This document shows, piece by piece, positions 26,101 through 37,766 of a stretch of 64,000 nt of DNA. This DNA comes from Hydra vulgaris (lineage: Eukaryota; Cnidaria; Hydrozoa; Anthoathecata; Hydridae). The position numbers and the translations under genes were made by a program. The stretch is from NCBI RefSeq assembly GCF_038396675.1, contig NC_088926.1:17417501-17481500 (forward strand). Reading direction: 5' to 3'. The notes beneath the pieces were generated by a model, which was given only the letters and a program-made list of their open reading frames with translations, did no database searches and was not told the DNA's origin. Each line of letters opens with the position of its first letter. Position 1 is the stretch's first letter.

Positions 26101-26893
26101 ATAATATAGAAATTAAATAGGTGCAACGTTAAACATAAAATATGGTTTTTAATAATTGGCACTTTCTAATTAAAAAGTATTTCTTATTTTTTATATATAA
26201 TACTATATTAATTATTAACTCTAATCATACCTAACTGTGATATCATAACTTGTTGTGTATTCTACATTAAATATCTCTTAATTATATTAATTCAATTAAG
26301 CGTAATAGTCGTTTAAAACTGTAGAACTTATTTACAACATTTGTTATAATTGGAAACTTCCTATGTACTTGTATGAATAAAACTTAGATAAAGACTTTGG
26401 GTTCTAAGATCATAGCAAGCGCTTTAGCAATGCTTTTTTTTAATATTACAAGGTTTATAGATGTTTATATCAGGAAACCTGATATAAACATCTAGTTTAA
26501 AAAGCTAACAGTTAACAAATCTGTAGTTAGTATAATAATTTATGCTAAAGTGAGTATAAAAATGTAAAATCTGCCCTGCTTTTCAAGAAAAGCTGTATCT
26601 GAAAAAAAAAAATTTGCAAGCTTTGTATTCTAATTAAACTAATTTATATATTTTAAACTATTTAATATAATAATCGTTTAAAACCGCTTATTAATCTTTA
26701 TTTTTATTTTTAGGTAATAATTGTGTATCAATAATAAAATACTTAACACTCGTTTTCAAACCTTTTAACGTACCATTATGAAGTGAGCTTGCGCAACTTT
26801 TTTTCTTTTTTCAGGTGCAACTTTTTTACTAAGCACGTCAGAAATAATAATTTTTTTAAATAAAGCATTTTTTTTTAATTTACTTTGAAATAG
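26101..26893. other. no gene seen; one perfect hairpin
   Basis: A perfect hairpin at 26459-26493 has 16-bp arms (agatgtttatatcagg) and a 3-base loop. Earlier exons of the downstream gene might lie here or further left, but none could be identified. Confidence 0.5.
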
Positions 26894-28832
26894 GGGAAAA
26901 CTCCGATTATATAAGAGAATCAAAGAAAACCAACACTTCTAACCATTCAAACTACCAAGCTTTTAAGAGGTTTCAAAAACAACTGGACCATGAGATGGTT
27001 TCATGTCGACCTGCAGTTAATTCTGAAAACAATCAATCGTGTGACCTTAATAAAAACAAAGACAATGTAAATAAAGTTGAGACAAGTAAAAAAGTTTTAG
27101 GTTTAGTTAATCGCAACGATCCTTCTCAAGTTTCGTTTCAAGAAGAAAGTGCATGGCTCGAAAGTCTGGTTGCTGAAGAAGTTATTGCCAACAAAAATAA
27201 AGATTTATTACAAAAACTTTCGACAGGTATTTTTAACATTATTTAATAGTTTAAATATTCTTGCTTAAAATCCTTAACGAAACAACAGCAAGGCTCACTT
27301 AAAGTAGAAATTAAGTTGACCATAATAACATTTAAGTTGACCATAGTTGACATTTTTTAGCGATGAGTTAAGAAAAAACCTTTCACATATAGAAACATTA
27401 ATTATGCTAATTATATAAATAACATATAAATATTATTTATGCTAAGTAACCCAAAATATGCATATTTTCTTATTATACCATGGGCGTTTGCAGAAATTTT
27501 CCAAAAAGTCAAAAAAAATTTGGAAAAAGTTTTTTTATTTCGTTAAAAATAATTTTCTTCGTTTTTTCCTTTGTTTTGTCCGCGTTAAAAATAATTTTCT
27601 CCGTTTTTTCTTGCGTTGTATTTAAATACAATAAAGAAAATAATTCTCTGCATTTTCTCTGCATATTTCTTTAAGTTTTAATTTTTTTTGGCCAATCAAC
27701 GGTTAGCAAGGTTGCAGTGTGTTATTCTAAACTTTACTGCGGGCGCCCATGGTATTAGACAATTTTTAAAATTTAATCTATGCTTTAATACAAATTAGAT
27801 TTCAAAATAGTGGGTTCACCTATGTTACCTGCACCTACAAGCTCTCAAAAAGCTCCACCAGTTGAAAGGATGAACTATAAATACCAGAGATCAAAAAGTG
27901 AACACGTGATTGAAGATAATATTGTCATCGAAAAAAGAAAGAGCTGGTTAGAAGAGATCTTTCAAAATGAAAATAAATTAGTTGAAAATCCTTTTCTAAG
28001 TAAAATAGTTAAAAATGTTGCCAACGAATCCAATGATTCAATTGATTCTTCAAGCAACAAAAAAAGTGAGTCACAGCACCTGCAAAAAGAAGAGTCACAG
28101 CACGTGCAAAATGAATCAAACTTAAAATATTATTCAGACTTGATAAAGAGTCAAAAAGATTATCGTAACAGTTTTGAAGAAACTTTTAATTTTTCTTCTA
28201 CAACTAGACAAAGAAAAAGTATAGATATTAGTTTAGAAAACTCCAAAAAGTATAATTCAACCGATAGTCTAGACAAATTTAGTCTAGACAAGGAAGTAGT
28301 AACGAGCGCGCAACGTGTAAAAGACGTTGCCAAATTGTTTCAAACTCCATTGCAAACTGAAAACAATTTGATTAAAAGGCAAAACGATGCAAAGATGAGA
28401 AAGTATGTCCGTCCTAAATCTTATCACGCAGGTGTTTTCAATCAATATGATTTGACTTCACAAGATGTTTTAACAAGAAATTCTAATCTTGAAAACAAAA
28501 ATGACATTAATGCCCCCTCAAGTAATGTCCCTTTCACTGATATTAATCTCATTAAAAATAAATTTGGGAGTGCAAACAATTTATTTTCTGATGCGAAAAA
28601 CATTAATGCAGAAAATAGCCAACCAGATTTTGAAGCCAATAAACGTAACATGAATAATGGAATGATAAACATGCGCGTCGTCGAAGATATTGCCGAAACT
28701 GAAAGAAGAGAACAAGAAATCAGAGAAGAAAGATTAAAAAGACTGGAACGAGAAAAAAAAGATCAAAGATGTTGCGAACCAAACAAACATGGACTAGCTG
28801 AATTCATAAAAGAAAATGTAGTTCAGTTATAA
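26894..28832 (+). CDS. two-exon host gene, C-terminal part of an uncharacterised hydrophilic protein
   Basis: Exon 1 runs from the acceptor at 26892-26893 to 27226 (donor cgacag|gtattt). Exon 2 runs from 27811 (acceptor aaaatag|tgg) to the TAA at 28832. Exon 1 ends after one base of a codon and exon 2 supplies the other two, so the frame joins as LQKLST-V-GSPMLPAP. The protein, about 450 residues here, is Ser/Asn/Lys/Glu rich with little hydrophobic content. It includes ESAWLESLVAEEV, KSWLEEIFQNENK, RPKSYHAGVFNQYD and, near the end, a charged helix likely to form a coiled coil (ETERREQEIREERLKRLERE) before CCEPNKHGLAEFIKENVVQL. The C-terminal pattern faintly recalls the AKAP2/MISP group; I do not claim it. 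Exon 1 begins inside a codon, so earlier exons exist upstream. The phase match and sustained frame make this a convincing gene. Confidence 0.8.
27476..27754. mobile_element. PIF/Harbinger-like MITE in the intron, TTA target duplication
   Basis: Begins taccatgggcg and ends cgcccatggta. TTA stands directly outside both ends (27473-27475 and 27755-27757), the 3-bp target duplication typical of PIF/Harbinger elements. The 279-bp interior is T-rich with two copies of cgttaaaaataattttct and no gene. Confidence 0.8.
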
Positions 28833-29520
28833 AAAATTTTTTTTTATTAAATTATGCAGAAAATATGCAAATTATGCAGAAAATATGCAAATTATCCAGA
28901 AAAGAAAAAGCAGCAAAATTGTCTTAAAAGCAACATCTTAAACGCGGCCCATCATTTTAATTATAGAATATTATTACTATAACATTATTGTTATTATTAC
29001 AATAATTACTATCTATACCTCTATATCATTCTTGTGTGTTCACAAATAGCATCATTTTCATAAAACTTTATTTTATACATTTATGTATTTAGCATATTAT
29101 ACCATATAAATTATATTTAAAATTTATATAAAATATTTATATGCTATATTATATTATATAAATATTTGAACCTCAGTTATCCTCAAATCTGTTTTAGGCA
29201 ATGCTTTTTAATTTCCGCTTTGGTTTAGGTCTAGTAAGTAAGGTCAAAGGTTTAATGTTAGTAGTCATTTTTTTGGTTTTGATAAAATTAACTTTCTTTA
29301 TAATATATGTTTAATGTAATTTATAATGTTTATATTTCTATAAAGGTAAAACGACATTTTGAGAATGGGAGTTAATACTTTTTTACTTTTATTTGCTCTG
29401 TGTATAGTGTAATTACCTAATACTCTTTGTATTGGTTTACTCTTTGTAATGTGTTTCTGTGTATTTACTTTATTGTGCTCTTTCTATTGTGAATAAAAAC
29501 AGTGTTGCATAGGTTATGAA
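28833..29520 (+). other. 3' UTR and downstream flank of the two-exon gene
   Basis: Starts with a short direct repeat (aaattatgcagaaaatatgc twice) and otherwise is AT-rich. The first well-placed AATAAA is at 29492-29497. Confidence 0.5.
29492..29497 (+). promoter_or_regulatory. candidate poly(A) signal
   Basis: AATAAA, followed by a T/G-rich stretch, about 660 bases after the stop codon of the two-exon gene. Confidence 0.45.
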
Positions 29521-29647
29521 AAGGACAGTTGTCTCCTTTGTAGTTTATGCAAAAAAAAAAGAAAATGAATTTGAAAGGCCAAAGCTTAACAATTTATAAT
29601 ATATTTTAAAACACATATAACCTTATCATTGACATCACCACAGATAG

Positions 29648-30741
29648 AGTAGAGTGGGGTTATGTTGGTTTAAGGGGTAATGTGGGTCCAATCAACAACC
29701 AGTTTTTCAAAAGAAAGGTTTTAGGTCGAAGATTTTTTTCCTGTATGTTATAGGTGGTTAAAACAGCTTTCAAAGCTTTAATTATTAGCTTACTAGGTAA
29801 ATTTTTAAGTATATTTTTTAATTCAAAATAGTGCATACATTTAAAGCGAGATTTTTTATCAAAAAACTTTAGAAAATAGGTGTTGAAAATGGGGAGTAAC
29901 ACATAAAAAATATTTTACCTTAAAAATTACCAAATAATTAGTTTCAATTAGTTTAAACATAATAGACGGAATGATGAATAGTTTTTTTGAAATAAGCAAC
30001 ATTTTTGGGTGGGAAATGTGGGTCTATATGTCAATGTGTGTTGTTCCGCTATGAATCTAATGCTTATACAACAATAAATACCTTTAAAATGAAAATTGGA
30101 ATAAATTAGATATCTGACTATGTTTCTGGATTTATTTTTCTGGAGTCATGTTGCAATGGATTCTTCTAAATGATCATTAAAAGTTTAATGATATTATGCT
30201 TTCAATTCAAAATAGTTGATAACACAGCTTAGAAATTTTAAAGGATTGCACATTGAATATTTATTATTATATTATAATGTCGTTTTTGTAGGATAATGTA
30301 TCTCTAATATATAACACAAAAAATTTGGATAATTTTCAATAAAGCTTTCGCTTTAAATTCTTCCTTAAACAGTATAGTAATTTCCAAATCGAATATGTTA
30401 TATTCAAATTTAAAAGTACTTCGACTTTTAATTTTGAATATTACATATTCAATTTGAAGAATTATAAAAGGATTTATTCTATATATTAATAAAATTTGTA
30501 AAAAAAAAAAACTTTGAATGAGTTAAGTTTTTTGCGCTTAGAATATTTAAGCACTATTATGTTTAAACTTTTATTATGTTTAAACTTTTATTATGTTTAA
30601 ACTTTTGATCAAATAATTTAAACATCATATATGCTCAATGACTTCAGTCGTATTTTACTATAAGTTGGTACATATAATTGAAAAAAGATAAAAATGTAAC
30701 TTTGACCCACATTACCCTACTAAACGGGGTAATGTGGGTCT
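29648..30741. mobile_element. TIR-type non-autonomous element with GGGGTAATGTGGGTC ends
   Basis: ggggtaatgtgggtcca at 29674-29690 is answered by gacccacattaccct at 30704-30718. A further copy, ggggtaatgtgggtc, at 30726-30740 makes a hairpin with it. A related word, gggaaatgtgggtct, lies near 30010. The interior is AT-rich and holds an imperfect inverted repeat at 30377-30461 and a 19-bp triple repeat at about 30555-30605. There is no transposase. Confidence 0.55.
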
Positions 30742-31790
30742 ATAGATTACAACTCAAATTAGTGCTCCTTAAACAACTTAAAAAATTACGTATAAATTTT
30801 TTTTGATGTAATTTGCTAAAAATTGTGTCTAATCATGATTTTAAGATATTTTGTATTTAAATATCCAAGACACATATTTAGCAAAGACGCATACTCAATA
30901 TACATGAATTAAACAAAATACAAAATCAAATTTCAAGTCAACATTGAAATTCAAATATCTGTTAAACTCAGCTGAACCAAAGTTCGTACCACATACAGCA
31001 CAATTAGGAAAATTTAGTAGACATGCATGATAAGGACACATTTGTGAATATCATAATAATAATGCAATATCAGTAAGTTAGAAAGGAAAACATTGTCTAT
31101 TTCAATAATGTCTACTGCACAATAGATCTTTCCAATAATGGCGATTCTATACTCACAAAAAAATATTAGCAAGAAGAAAAAGCCATCACTCCTGATTATC
31201 ATGAAAACCGCACAAATATTTCAAAACCTTCCAAAGAAAATCTTTAAATTTCAAAATCGTTAAGATTAATTTTCAGAGTTTTTACCACTATCACATTTAA
31301 ATTATTGACAATTAAGTTTAATTAACTAAAAATAAATTAATAGGTCAAAAAATCGATTTAAAAAATTTTGAGACTAAAAAGTAGAAAATAAAATACTTTT
31401 TAAAAATCTTTTTTTGAAAAGGACACGCATTTATTTACATTTAGAAAGTGCACTTAAAAAAAGATATGCAATTAAAGAAAGAAGTGCAATTAAAAAAAGA
31501 TAAAAAAGAAGTGCAATTAAAAAAAGATAAAAAAATAAATATATATATATTTTTTTTAAACACACTTTTGCGCTTTAAAATAGAAAATAAAAACTTTCTA
31601 TGATTTCAGGTGAAATCCGTGAATCTATCCACTGCAAATAAAAGCGTGGGGCGCTTATCACAACTTATTTCACTATCATATACACGGCTGCGAAACATTT
31701 CGGCTGCGAAACATTTCACAAATATTTCTTGATCTAAAGATACTTTAAAAAGAATATCTTTTATGCTTTCATAATAATTTATTATTATTT
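30742..31790. other. no gene seen
   Basis: AT-rich sequence with short tandem duplications at 31450-31535 (agtgcaattaaaaaaagata units) and at 31687-31718 (ggctgcgaaacatttc twice). Confidence 0.5.
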
Positions 31791-31794
31791 ATTC

Positions 31795-32034
31795 CGCCTG
31801 CCCAGTTGATTTATTTTACTTAAGAGATTTAAATGTTTTCTCAAACTCATCAGGAGATAAATCAGATGATAATTCATCCTTTTAATATAAACTATTTAAG
31901 GGCTTTAAAAGGTCATTAAATGAAATTTCAGTTATCGAAACTTTATTAGAAAGAGTTGAACCAATTTCCGTAAAGTACTTATCAAAACTGTTCGCAATTT
32001 TGCTTGCGAACAGTTTTGATAAGTACTTTAAGAA
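31795..32034 (-). pseudogene. LINE linker fragment between endonuclease and RT
   Basis: The minus strand reads KIANSFDKYFTEIGSTLSNK, SFNDLLKPLNSLY, stop, then DELSSDLSPDEFEKTFKSLK, stop, NKSTGQAE. The pattern of ANSF..YF.EIG..L, followed later by a sLK.NKStG box, is typical of the segment just ahead of RT motif 1 in non-LTR elements. Two stops and truncation on both sides mark it as a fossil. Its 5' end is turned into a perfect inverted duplication. Confidence 0.7.
31971..32030. repeat. perfect inverted repeat, 27-bp arms, 6-bp loop
   Basis: taaagtacttatcaaaactg... (31971-31997) is repeated exactly as its complement at 32004-32030 around ttttgc. The left arm is LINE coding sequence (SFDKYF region on the minus strand). 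Confidence 0.97.
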
Positions 32035-32074
32035 AAAATAGTTGAATTCAGATTTGTTAACAAGGCCCAAAGTA

Positions 32075-32612
32075 GCAAGGCAAGGCTAAGGCCAAGGCTA
32101 AGGCTAAGGCCAAGTCCACATATTACAAGGCCAAGACCAAGGCGTAGAGTTTTAAGGTCAAGGCCAAGAATAAGAGTTTCAAAGCTAAGGCCTACGCAAA
32201 CATTTTCAAGACCCAAAAACTTTAATTTTTGCCTTACGTTAAGGCCAAATATAAAAAATCTGTAGGTAAAAACTGCTATGACAATAAAACCACATATTGT
32301 GAAAATAAACCAAGCTCATGCTCAGAATTCAACGACGTCAATAAGAAAATATACTTGTATATATATATATATGAAAGCCGAAAAAATATATATATAAAAA
32401 TAAAGAATAAAAAGTTTTATTTCTTTACTTTTATGCGTTTTTTTTGAAGGCCAAGACCAAAAAAATTAAGACCAAGGTTAAAATTTTCAAGGTCAAGGCC
32501 AAATTTTTCAAGGCCATGACCAATAGTTTCAAAGCCAAGGCCAACAATTTCAAGGCCAAAGCCCTAATTTTTAGTCTTAAGGCAAGGTCGAGGCCAAGAC
32601 CAAGGCCAAAGA
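32075..32612. repeat. degenerate AAGGCC/AAGACC hexamer repeat in two blocks
   Basis: Blocks at about 32075-32205 and 32447-32612 consist of aaggcc, aagacc and aaggct words with TTTCAA spacers; translated forward they give Lys-Ala-Lys runs. An unrelated AT-rich segment of about 240 bp separates them. Composition is more GC-rich than the surroundings. Confidence 0.75.
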
Positions 32613-32839
32613 CTAACACCTCTGCTTGTATCGCACAAATTTTAAGCTACAGAGCACCGTTTGAAAGAAAAAAAAATTGTGCTCAAAATGGGCTACAAAG
32701 CTTTAGATATTAGCTTTAAAAGAGGCATTATTAGTATACAGTTAACATTTAAATTTATTTTAATTGTAAATGTGACACTGATGTAAAACATAAAACAAAC
32801 CTGTTATAATGTAGCAAGTTATAATATATAATAAAGCAA

Positions 32840-33150
32840 GCATGCCGCATATTCACAATGGATGTGCTAGTGCTAAACAAATAATGAAAGAACTGAGAGT
32901 TCCTAATATTTATGACCCAAACATCTATAGCATCCTTTAGTTTATGCTTAAATTAAAAAATAATTTGGTTCCAAAAATATTCCATAATTACAGAACTATG
33001 CAGAACTACTTTATTCCAAAAATGTTTTTGAGACAATCCAAATCCTCAAAGAGGACCACAATGTGGAACTCATTTCTCACAAATGATATTAAAACAATAA
33101 ACTTGATTAAATATTTTAAATATATTTATCATGAGATCTTTATTGACTTT
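32840..33150 (+). pseudogene. LINE RT C-terminal fragment
   Basis: The plus strand reads MKELRVPNIYDPNIYSIL, stop, FMLKLKNNLVPKIFHNYRTM, later TTMWNSFLTNDIKTINLIKY and FKYIYHEIF. The series L.ilNIYdlNIY..L.FM.K.KNNL.Pk.F, then the W-N box and terminal helix, is characteristic of the C-terminal end of many non-LTR retrotransposon ORF2 proteins. It is a truncated, stop-containing remnant. Confidence 0.75.
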
Positions 33151-33154
33151 TTAA

Positions 33155-33297
33155 GGTATTGTTGTTTTCGAATGATCACAAAAGTCATGTGACCATTAAA
33201 GCAATTGAATTTGCAATAGAAATAGATATTAAAATAATATGCATTCCACCTCATAGCGCACATCGTCTCCATTTAATAATAATGTCAAAGAAGTAGT
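33155..33297 (+). pseudogene. pogo-type (DDE_1) transposase fragment
   Basis: The plus strand reads SNDHKSHVTIKAIEFAIEID and then IKIICIPPHSAHRLHLI. This is the block around the second catalytic Asp of pogo/Tigger/jerky transposases, DNH.SH...(LPPHtSH.lQPLD). The Asp-Asn-His is partly degraded (NDH) and QPLD is lost. It sits directly behind the LINE fragment. Confidence 0.7.
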
Positions 33298-34009
33298 TAA
33301 ACAATGTTTGTGTTTTAATTTATATGTAATTTTTTCTTAATTTAATTATGAAGCTAGTAACTTTTTTTAATGAAAATAATTTTTTAACGTATTAGCCATT
33401 TTCAATACCATAAAAAGTAACCAATCATTCAGTTTAAAATATAAAACAAAATTAGAAACGAATTAGGAATTTTAGAAAATGGTAATAGTGGTGTGGCAAC
33501 CAATGTTATTTTTTTTTAAGTTATTCATCTCGCTGTGTAGGAGAAAGCGTTTTTCCGTTCTTTTCCATTTTTAATATTCTTTATAATGCATTTTGGCATC
33601 GATTATAATTAATCGATAAAATTGTACAAATGTAGTTCATAATTAAATAATTTTACTTTTCGTTTTTCAAGATGTCTCAATAGCAACATTTTGGAACTGT
33701 CATATAAAACATGGCTCAAAAGTGGAGTTGTCACTTAAGGAGTTGATACTTATGGGTGAATTTAAATGTTAAATTACTATATACGTGCGAACACAGTGTA
33801 AATGAAACTAGAATGTTGCGTAATTCGTAACTGATCTTTATTTTTAAAGCAAATTTTACAATTTTATAAAAAAACTTTTTGTATTAAGTTAACTAAAATA
33901 AAATATTTATAACTAATGACTTTGTCTTTTAATTAGTACTAACCTCACGGAACGACTTATATATTGAAAATACTTGTTTCTTTTTTTTTCCTTTTTAACC
34001 AGCTTTTTT
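33298..34009. other. no gene seen
   Basis: AT-rich, no supported feature. Confidence 0.5.
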
Positions 34010-34205
34010 GAGATCTGGCCTAATTGATTCTAAATAGACGATAGACTAATAGGCGGTTCTAAATTATTTTGGTTAAATATGCGTTTTCTAAATATTTTAT
34101 TTATATTTATTTCATTTGTAGATTTTGCGTTAGGTGCTAAAAAAATAGGAAAATGGTCTGATATATTGGATTTTATTTTTGGAAGATTCGGCCTTTTTGG
34201 AGGTC
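34010..34205 (-). pseudogene. LINE endonuclease end fragment
   Basis: The minus strand reads LPKIKSNISDHFPIFLAPNA and then NEIN...KRIF. SDHFPIF is the C-terminal catalytic His motif of EEP endonucleases in LINEs. Only this short end survives. Confidence 0.55.
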
Positions 34206-34269
34206 GTTATCAAAAATATCAGTTGTAATAATATTGAAGATAATAGAGCAGATCTGTTAGTTACTCTAG

Positions 34270-34578
34270 TTGAGAGGTTGATTGTAGTTTTATGACAACA
34301 AGTTAGAAAATAGTTGGGTTGATTGTAGGTTTATGACAACAAGTTAGAAAATAGTTGGGAGGTTGATTGTAGGTTTATGACAACAAGTTAGAAAATAGTT
34401 GGGAGGTTGATTGTAGGTTTATGACAACAAGTTAGAAAATAGTTGGGAGGTTGATTGTAGGTTTATGACAACAAGTTAGAAAATAGTTGGGAGGTTGATT
34501 GTAGGTTTATGACAACAAGTTAGAAAATAGTTGGGAGGTTGATTGTAGGTTTATGACAACAAGTTAGAAAATAGTTAT
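34270..34578. repeat. 44-bp tandem array, 7 copies
   Basis: The unit gaggttgattgtaggtttat plus gacaacaagttagaaaatag repeats at a 44-bp period (41 bp between the first two). It is almost without divergence, so recent or homogenised. It is uninterrupted by unique spacers, so it is not CRISPR. Confidence 0.97.
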
Positions 34579-34604
34579 TACAGCAAAAAAGAAACGACAA
34601 CGCA

Positions 34605-34712
34605 TCTGATTTTTAAAATTACAAAATCAGTTTTCAAATTCCAAAATCAGTTTTCAAATTTCAAAATCAGCTTTCAAATTCCAAAATCAGTTTTAAAATT
34701 CCAAAATCAGAA
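34605..34712. repeat. 22-bp tandem array, about 5 copies
   Basis: The unit attccaaaatcagttttcaa repeats with point changes, directly behind the 44-bp array. Confidence 0.9.
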
Positions 34713-35560
34713 AACAATGAAATTGGTTTAATAATGAAATTGGTAAAATAATGAAATAACGAAAATCAAATCATCTGAACTTAGTTTTGGTTATTAAATC
34801 AAAAAAAGTCTTAGAAAAATTAAATCTCCATTTAAATTTTCTAAGAATTATAATTTTCTAAGAAAAAAAAAAAGAATTTTCTAAGAATGTCATGTCTTAA
34901 TAATGTCCTATTACGTCTGTAAGCCGTTCTTCAAATTGAAATTTTTTTTAATAAAGAAATCAAAGTGGAAGATGAGGTTGATCATTTTGTTAAAATGGTC
35001 AATCACACCTTTAATGTTGATTTAAAATTCATGTTCATGATCGTTCCACGATGATTTGAAATCAGACGTATCTTTTTGACAATGAACTTAACCAATCCAT
35101 TTTTTTGACTTTTTTACCTTTATTATTTAAAGAACCACCTCAAGATATCTATTTACTCAATAATTTAATGTAACCAATATGAAAATATTAGATCCGTTAA
35201 AAATCTCAATATTTTATTCTACACCTCTGAGGTGTTTTAAATCAATGTAAAATAAAAAGATCTGATTGAACTTTGCTTATTCTTTGGTTTTATTAAAATT
35301 ATAATTATCTACACAACTCGAGCGGCCATAGACATAGTTTTACTTATGGGCCAGAATGACGCAAAGATGGGCCTGTATATATTATTGCATAAACAGACGT
35401 TTAACACAACATTCAAGATGCCATTATAGTTAGGCTGCTAAATCAAATTTTCTTTGTTCTTAAATTGACCTAAAAATCTTTAAACAAAGCAGAGCATAGA
35501 GCAACATAGAAGTTGATTAAGTTTTACGCCGCTTATTCTTAACTAAGTTAATTTATGGGT
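34713..35560. other. no gene seen
   Basis: AT-rich sequence with a repeated ttttctaagaat word near 34850-34890. No supported coding region. Confidence 0.5.
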
Positions 35561-35561
35561 A

Positions 35562-35634
35562 AATCGGGCATTGAACCTCAGATATTTTGATCTGAAGTCA
35601 GTATTCTAACCATAATGCACCACAGCTGCTTCAT
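35562..35634 (-). pseudogene. tRNA-like remnant
   Basis: On the minus strand, an A-box-like ggtgcattatggttagaata precedes a B-box-like ggttcaatgcc at normal tRNA spacing. Stems do not pair well, so it is a decayed tRNA or SINE head. Confidence 0.35.
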
Positions 35635-36111
35635 TGATTTATTATGAAATACTTTTATTCTTATTACTGTAGAGTAATAAGAAACATCTGTTCTGAAAAA
35701 TCTTAGCAAGTAACACAAAAAGCAGGCACTCCCAGTAGTATTGTTAAAAAAAGAAGAACTTTATCTACTAACCCCCCTCCCACGCAAAAAATACACGGAC
35801 ACATAACGACTCATAAGCTTATATTTGTATTAATATAACATCATATTAGTTGTATCATAAAAATAATATTTCATCATTTAAAAACTTAATATAAGTTTAA
35901 TTAAAATTAGTAGGGGTAGAATTTAGTTAAAATAAAATCTCTTTCCTTCTTAAGAGCCAAAATAGAAACTATTATTGTTAAATGAATAAAATAAAGTTGT
36001 AAAAAATAAAATAAAAGATATGCCAGAAAACTAGAGAGATAAAGCTAGCAAAAACAACAAACACCATTTACTGTTTAGTTTTGTTGAATGTTTTCATTAA
36101 AACGTTAACAT
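35635..36111. other. no gene seen
   Basis: AT-rich, no supported feature. Confidence 0.5.
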
Positions 36112-36224
36112 TAGGGTCACCAGATATCCGGGTTCTACGGAGGAAAATACAGTGCCAAACCTATAAGTATCGAACTTTTCACAGCACTCTCCCTCGTAAA
36201 ATTTGGACATATGGTAACCCTAGA
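36112..36224. mobile_element. tiny TIR element (MITE), 0.11 kb
   Basis: The left end tagggtcaccagatatccgg pairs with the right end ggacatatggtaaccctaga over about 19 bp with a few mismatches. Confidence 0.6.
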
Positions 36225-36367
36225 TAATATTCAGTCGTTATTTTCAATAACTTTTAATGTTATTACAAAAAAAAACAACTTCGTCAGTATTGGCGACTTC
36301 AACAGATCAATCAACTTCTTTAGATCAAGTAGTTTTAATAAGAAAAAACTTCGTTAGGATAAACAAT

Positions 36368-37710
36368 TTAGCTAGAACAAACAACTTCTTCATTATTGAA
36401 ACCTGAATTTGTACGTCCAATAACGTTTTTTAGAGAGTTTGATGAAAGAAAAGTACTTTGTGCGTCAGTAACATTTTGTTCATTTCTTACTGAAAGTGTG
36501 TTCTTGTTTTCGATAACTTCGTCGATTCTTTGACGTTTTTTTGTGAGTTCCAAAGCACATGCGTATATTAAAGCATAATCAGCCTAATGAAGTGAAATCA
36601 TTAGAAATATTTTTTGCATTAAGATTTTGTATGAATTTTTTAGTTTAAAAAAAATTCCAGAAAAAAATTTATACTAAAAAAAATTTACCTCGGTTTGAAT
36701 TATCCCTTGTCTTTGTTGACGTAAAGTATAAATTGTTCGAAATATATTAACGTTGCCAGAAGACTCAATTTCCTCTGCAATAGATTTCAGTGCAATATAA
36801 GTGCCAAGTTGACCTCCTTCGAAACTAAGTTAAAAAGTAACCAAACGTGTCTTCAGAAGATTTCAATAAGATTTTGAATTTAATTACTAGATTTACATAA
36901 CTTTTAAATAAAAACACACAAAAACATACACACACACATGCACACATATACACACAAACATACACACACTTGCACTCACACCAACATACACACAAACACA
37001 TACACAAAACACAAATAAAAAGACATACAAAAACACACACACATGCACATACAGAAACTTAGTTTTTGATATTTTTACTTGAAAATATAAATTTGAATGC
37101 ATAATTACAAATATATAAATTGAAAATTAACTATATTACATTTATTACATTTAAAAAATATTAGTCAATATTCATATATATTTAATATTCATAGTTAATA
37201 ATATAAACCCTATAAAATTTGATCAAACCTCCTTAAAGAAATACTTAAATAGATTATAATTTTGTAATATGCAACATTTGGGTTTACTTTTTCTTTTAAC
37301 AAACACTACCATCAGACATGTGCAACTTATTATTTACATATTTTTTTTAAAATTTAATTTTTTCAATGTCTTTACCTAATAATATTTTGTAATATAAAAT
37401 GATTTAACCAGGATTAGCAAAATATACACACATGTTTTCATATTAAATATATAATGTATGTATTATCATATGTATGTATATATACATATATGTATTTATA
37501 CGAAATACATAATATATGTATTATCATCAGCTCCACCACAACTACTGCCACAACCATCATCACCATCATCATCATAATCATCATCATCATCATATTGTTG
37601 TCGTCGTCGTCGTTGTCATCATCATCATCATCATCAGTATCATCATCATCACCATCATCAGTATCATCATCATCACCATCATCAGTATCATCATCACCAC
37701 CATTGTCAGT

Positions 37711-37766
<56 letters not shown>

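Noticed and set aside
27480..27674. 64-residue plus-strand frame in an intron
   Set aside because: Lies wholly within the Harbinger-like MITE; Phe/Leu/Ser bias from T-rich DNA.
34270..34578. CRISPR-like array
   Set aside because: Units are directly contiguous 44-mers with no unique spacers, in a eukaryotic context.
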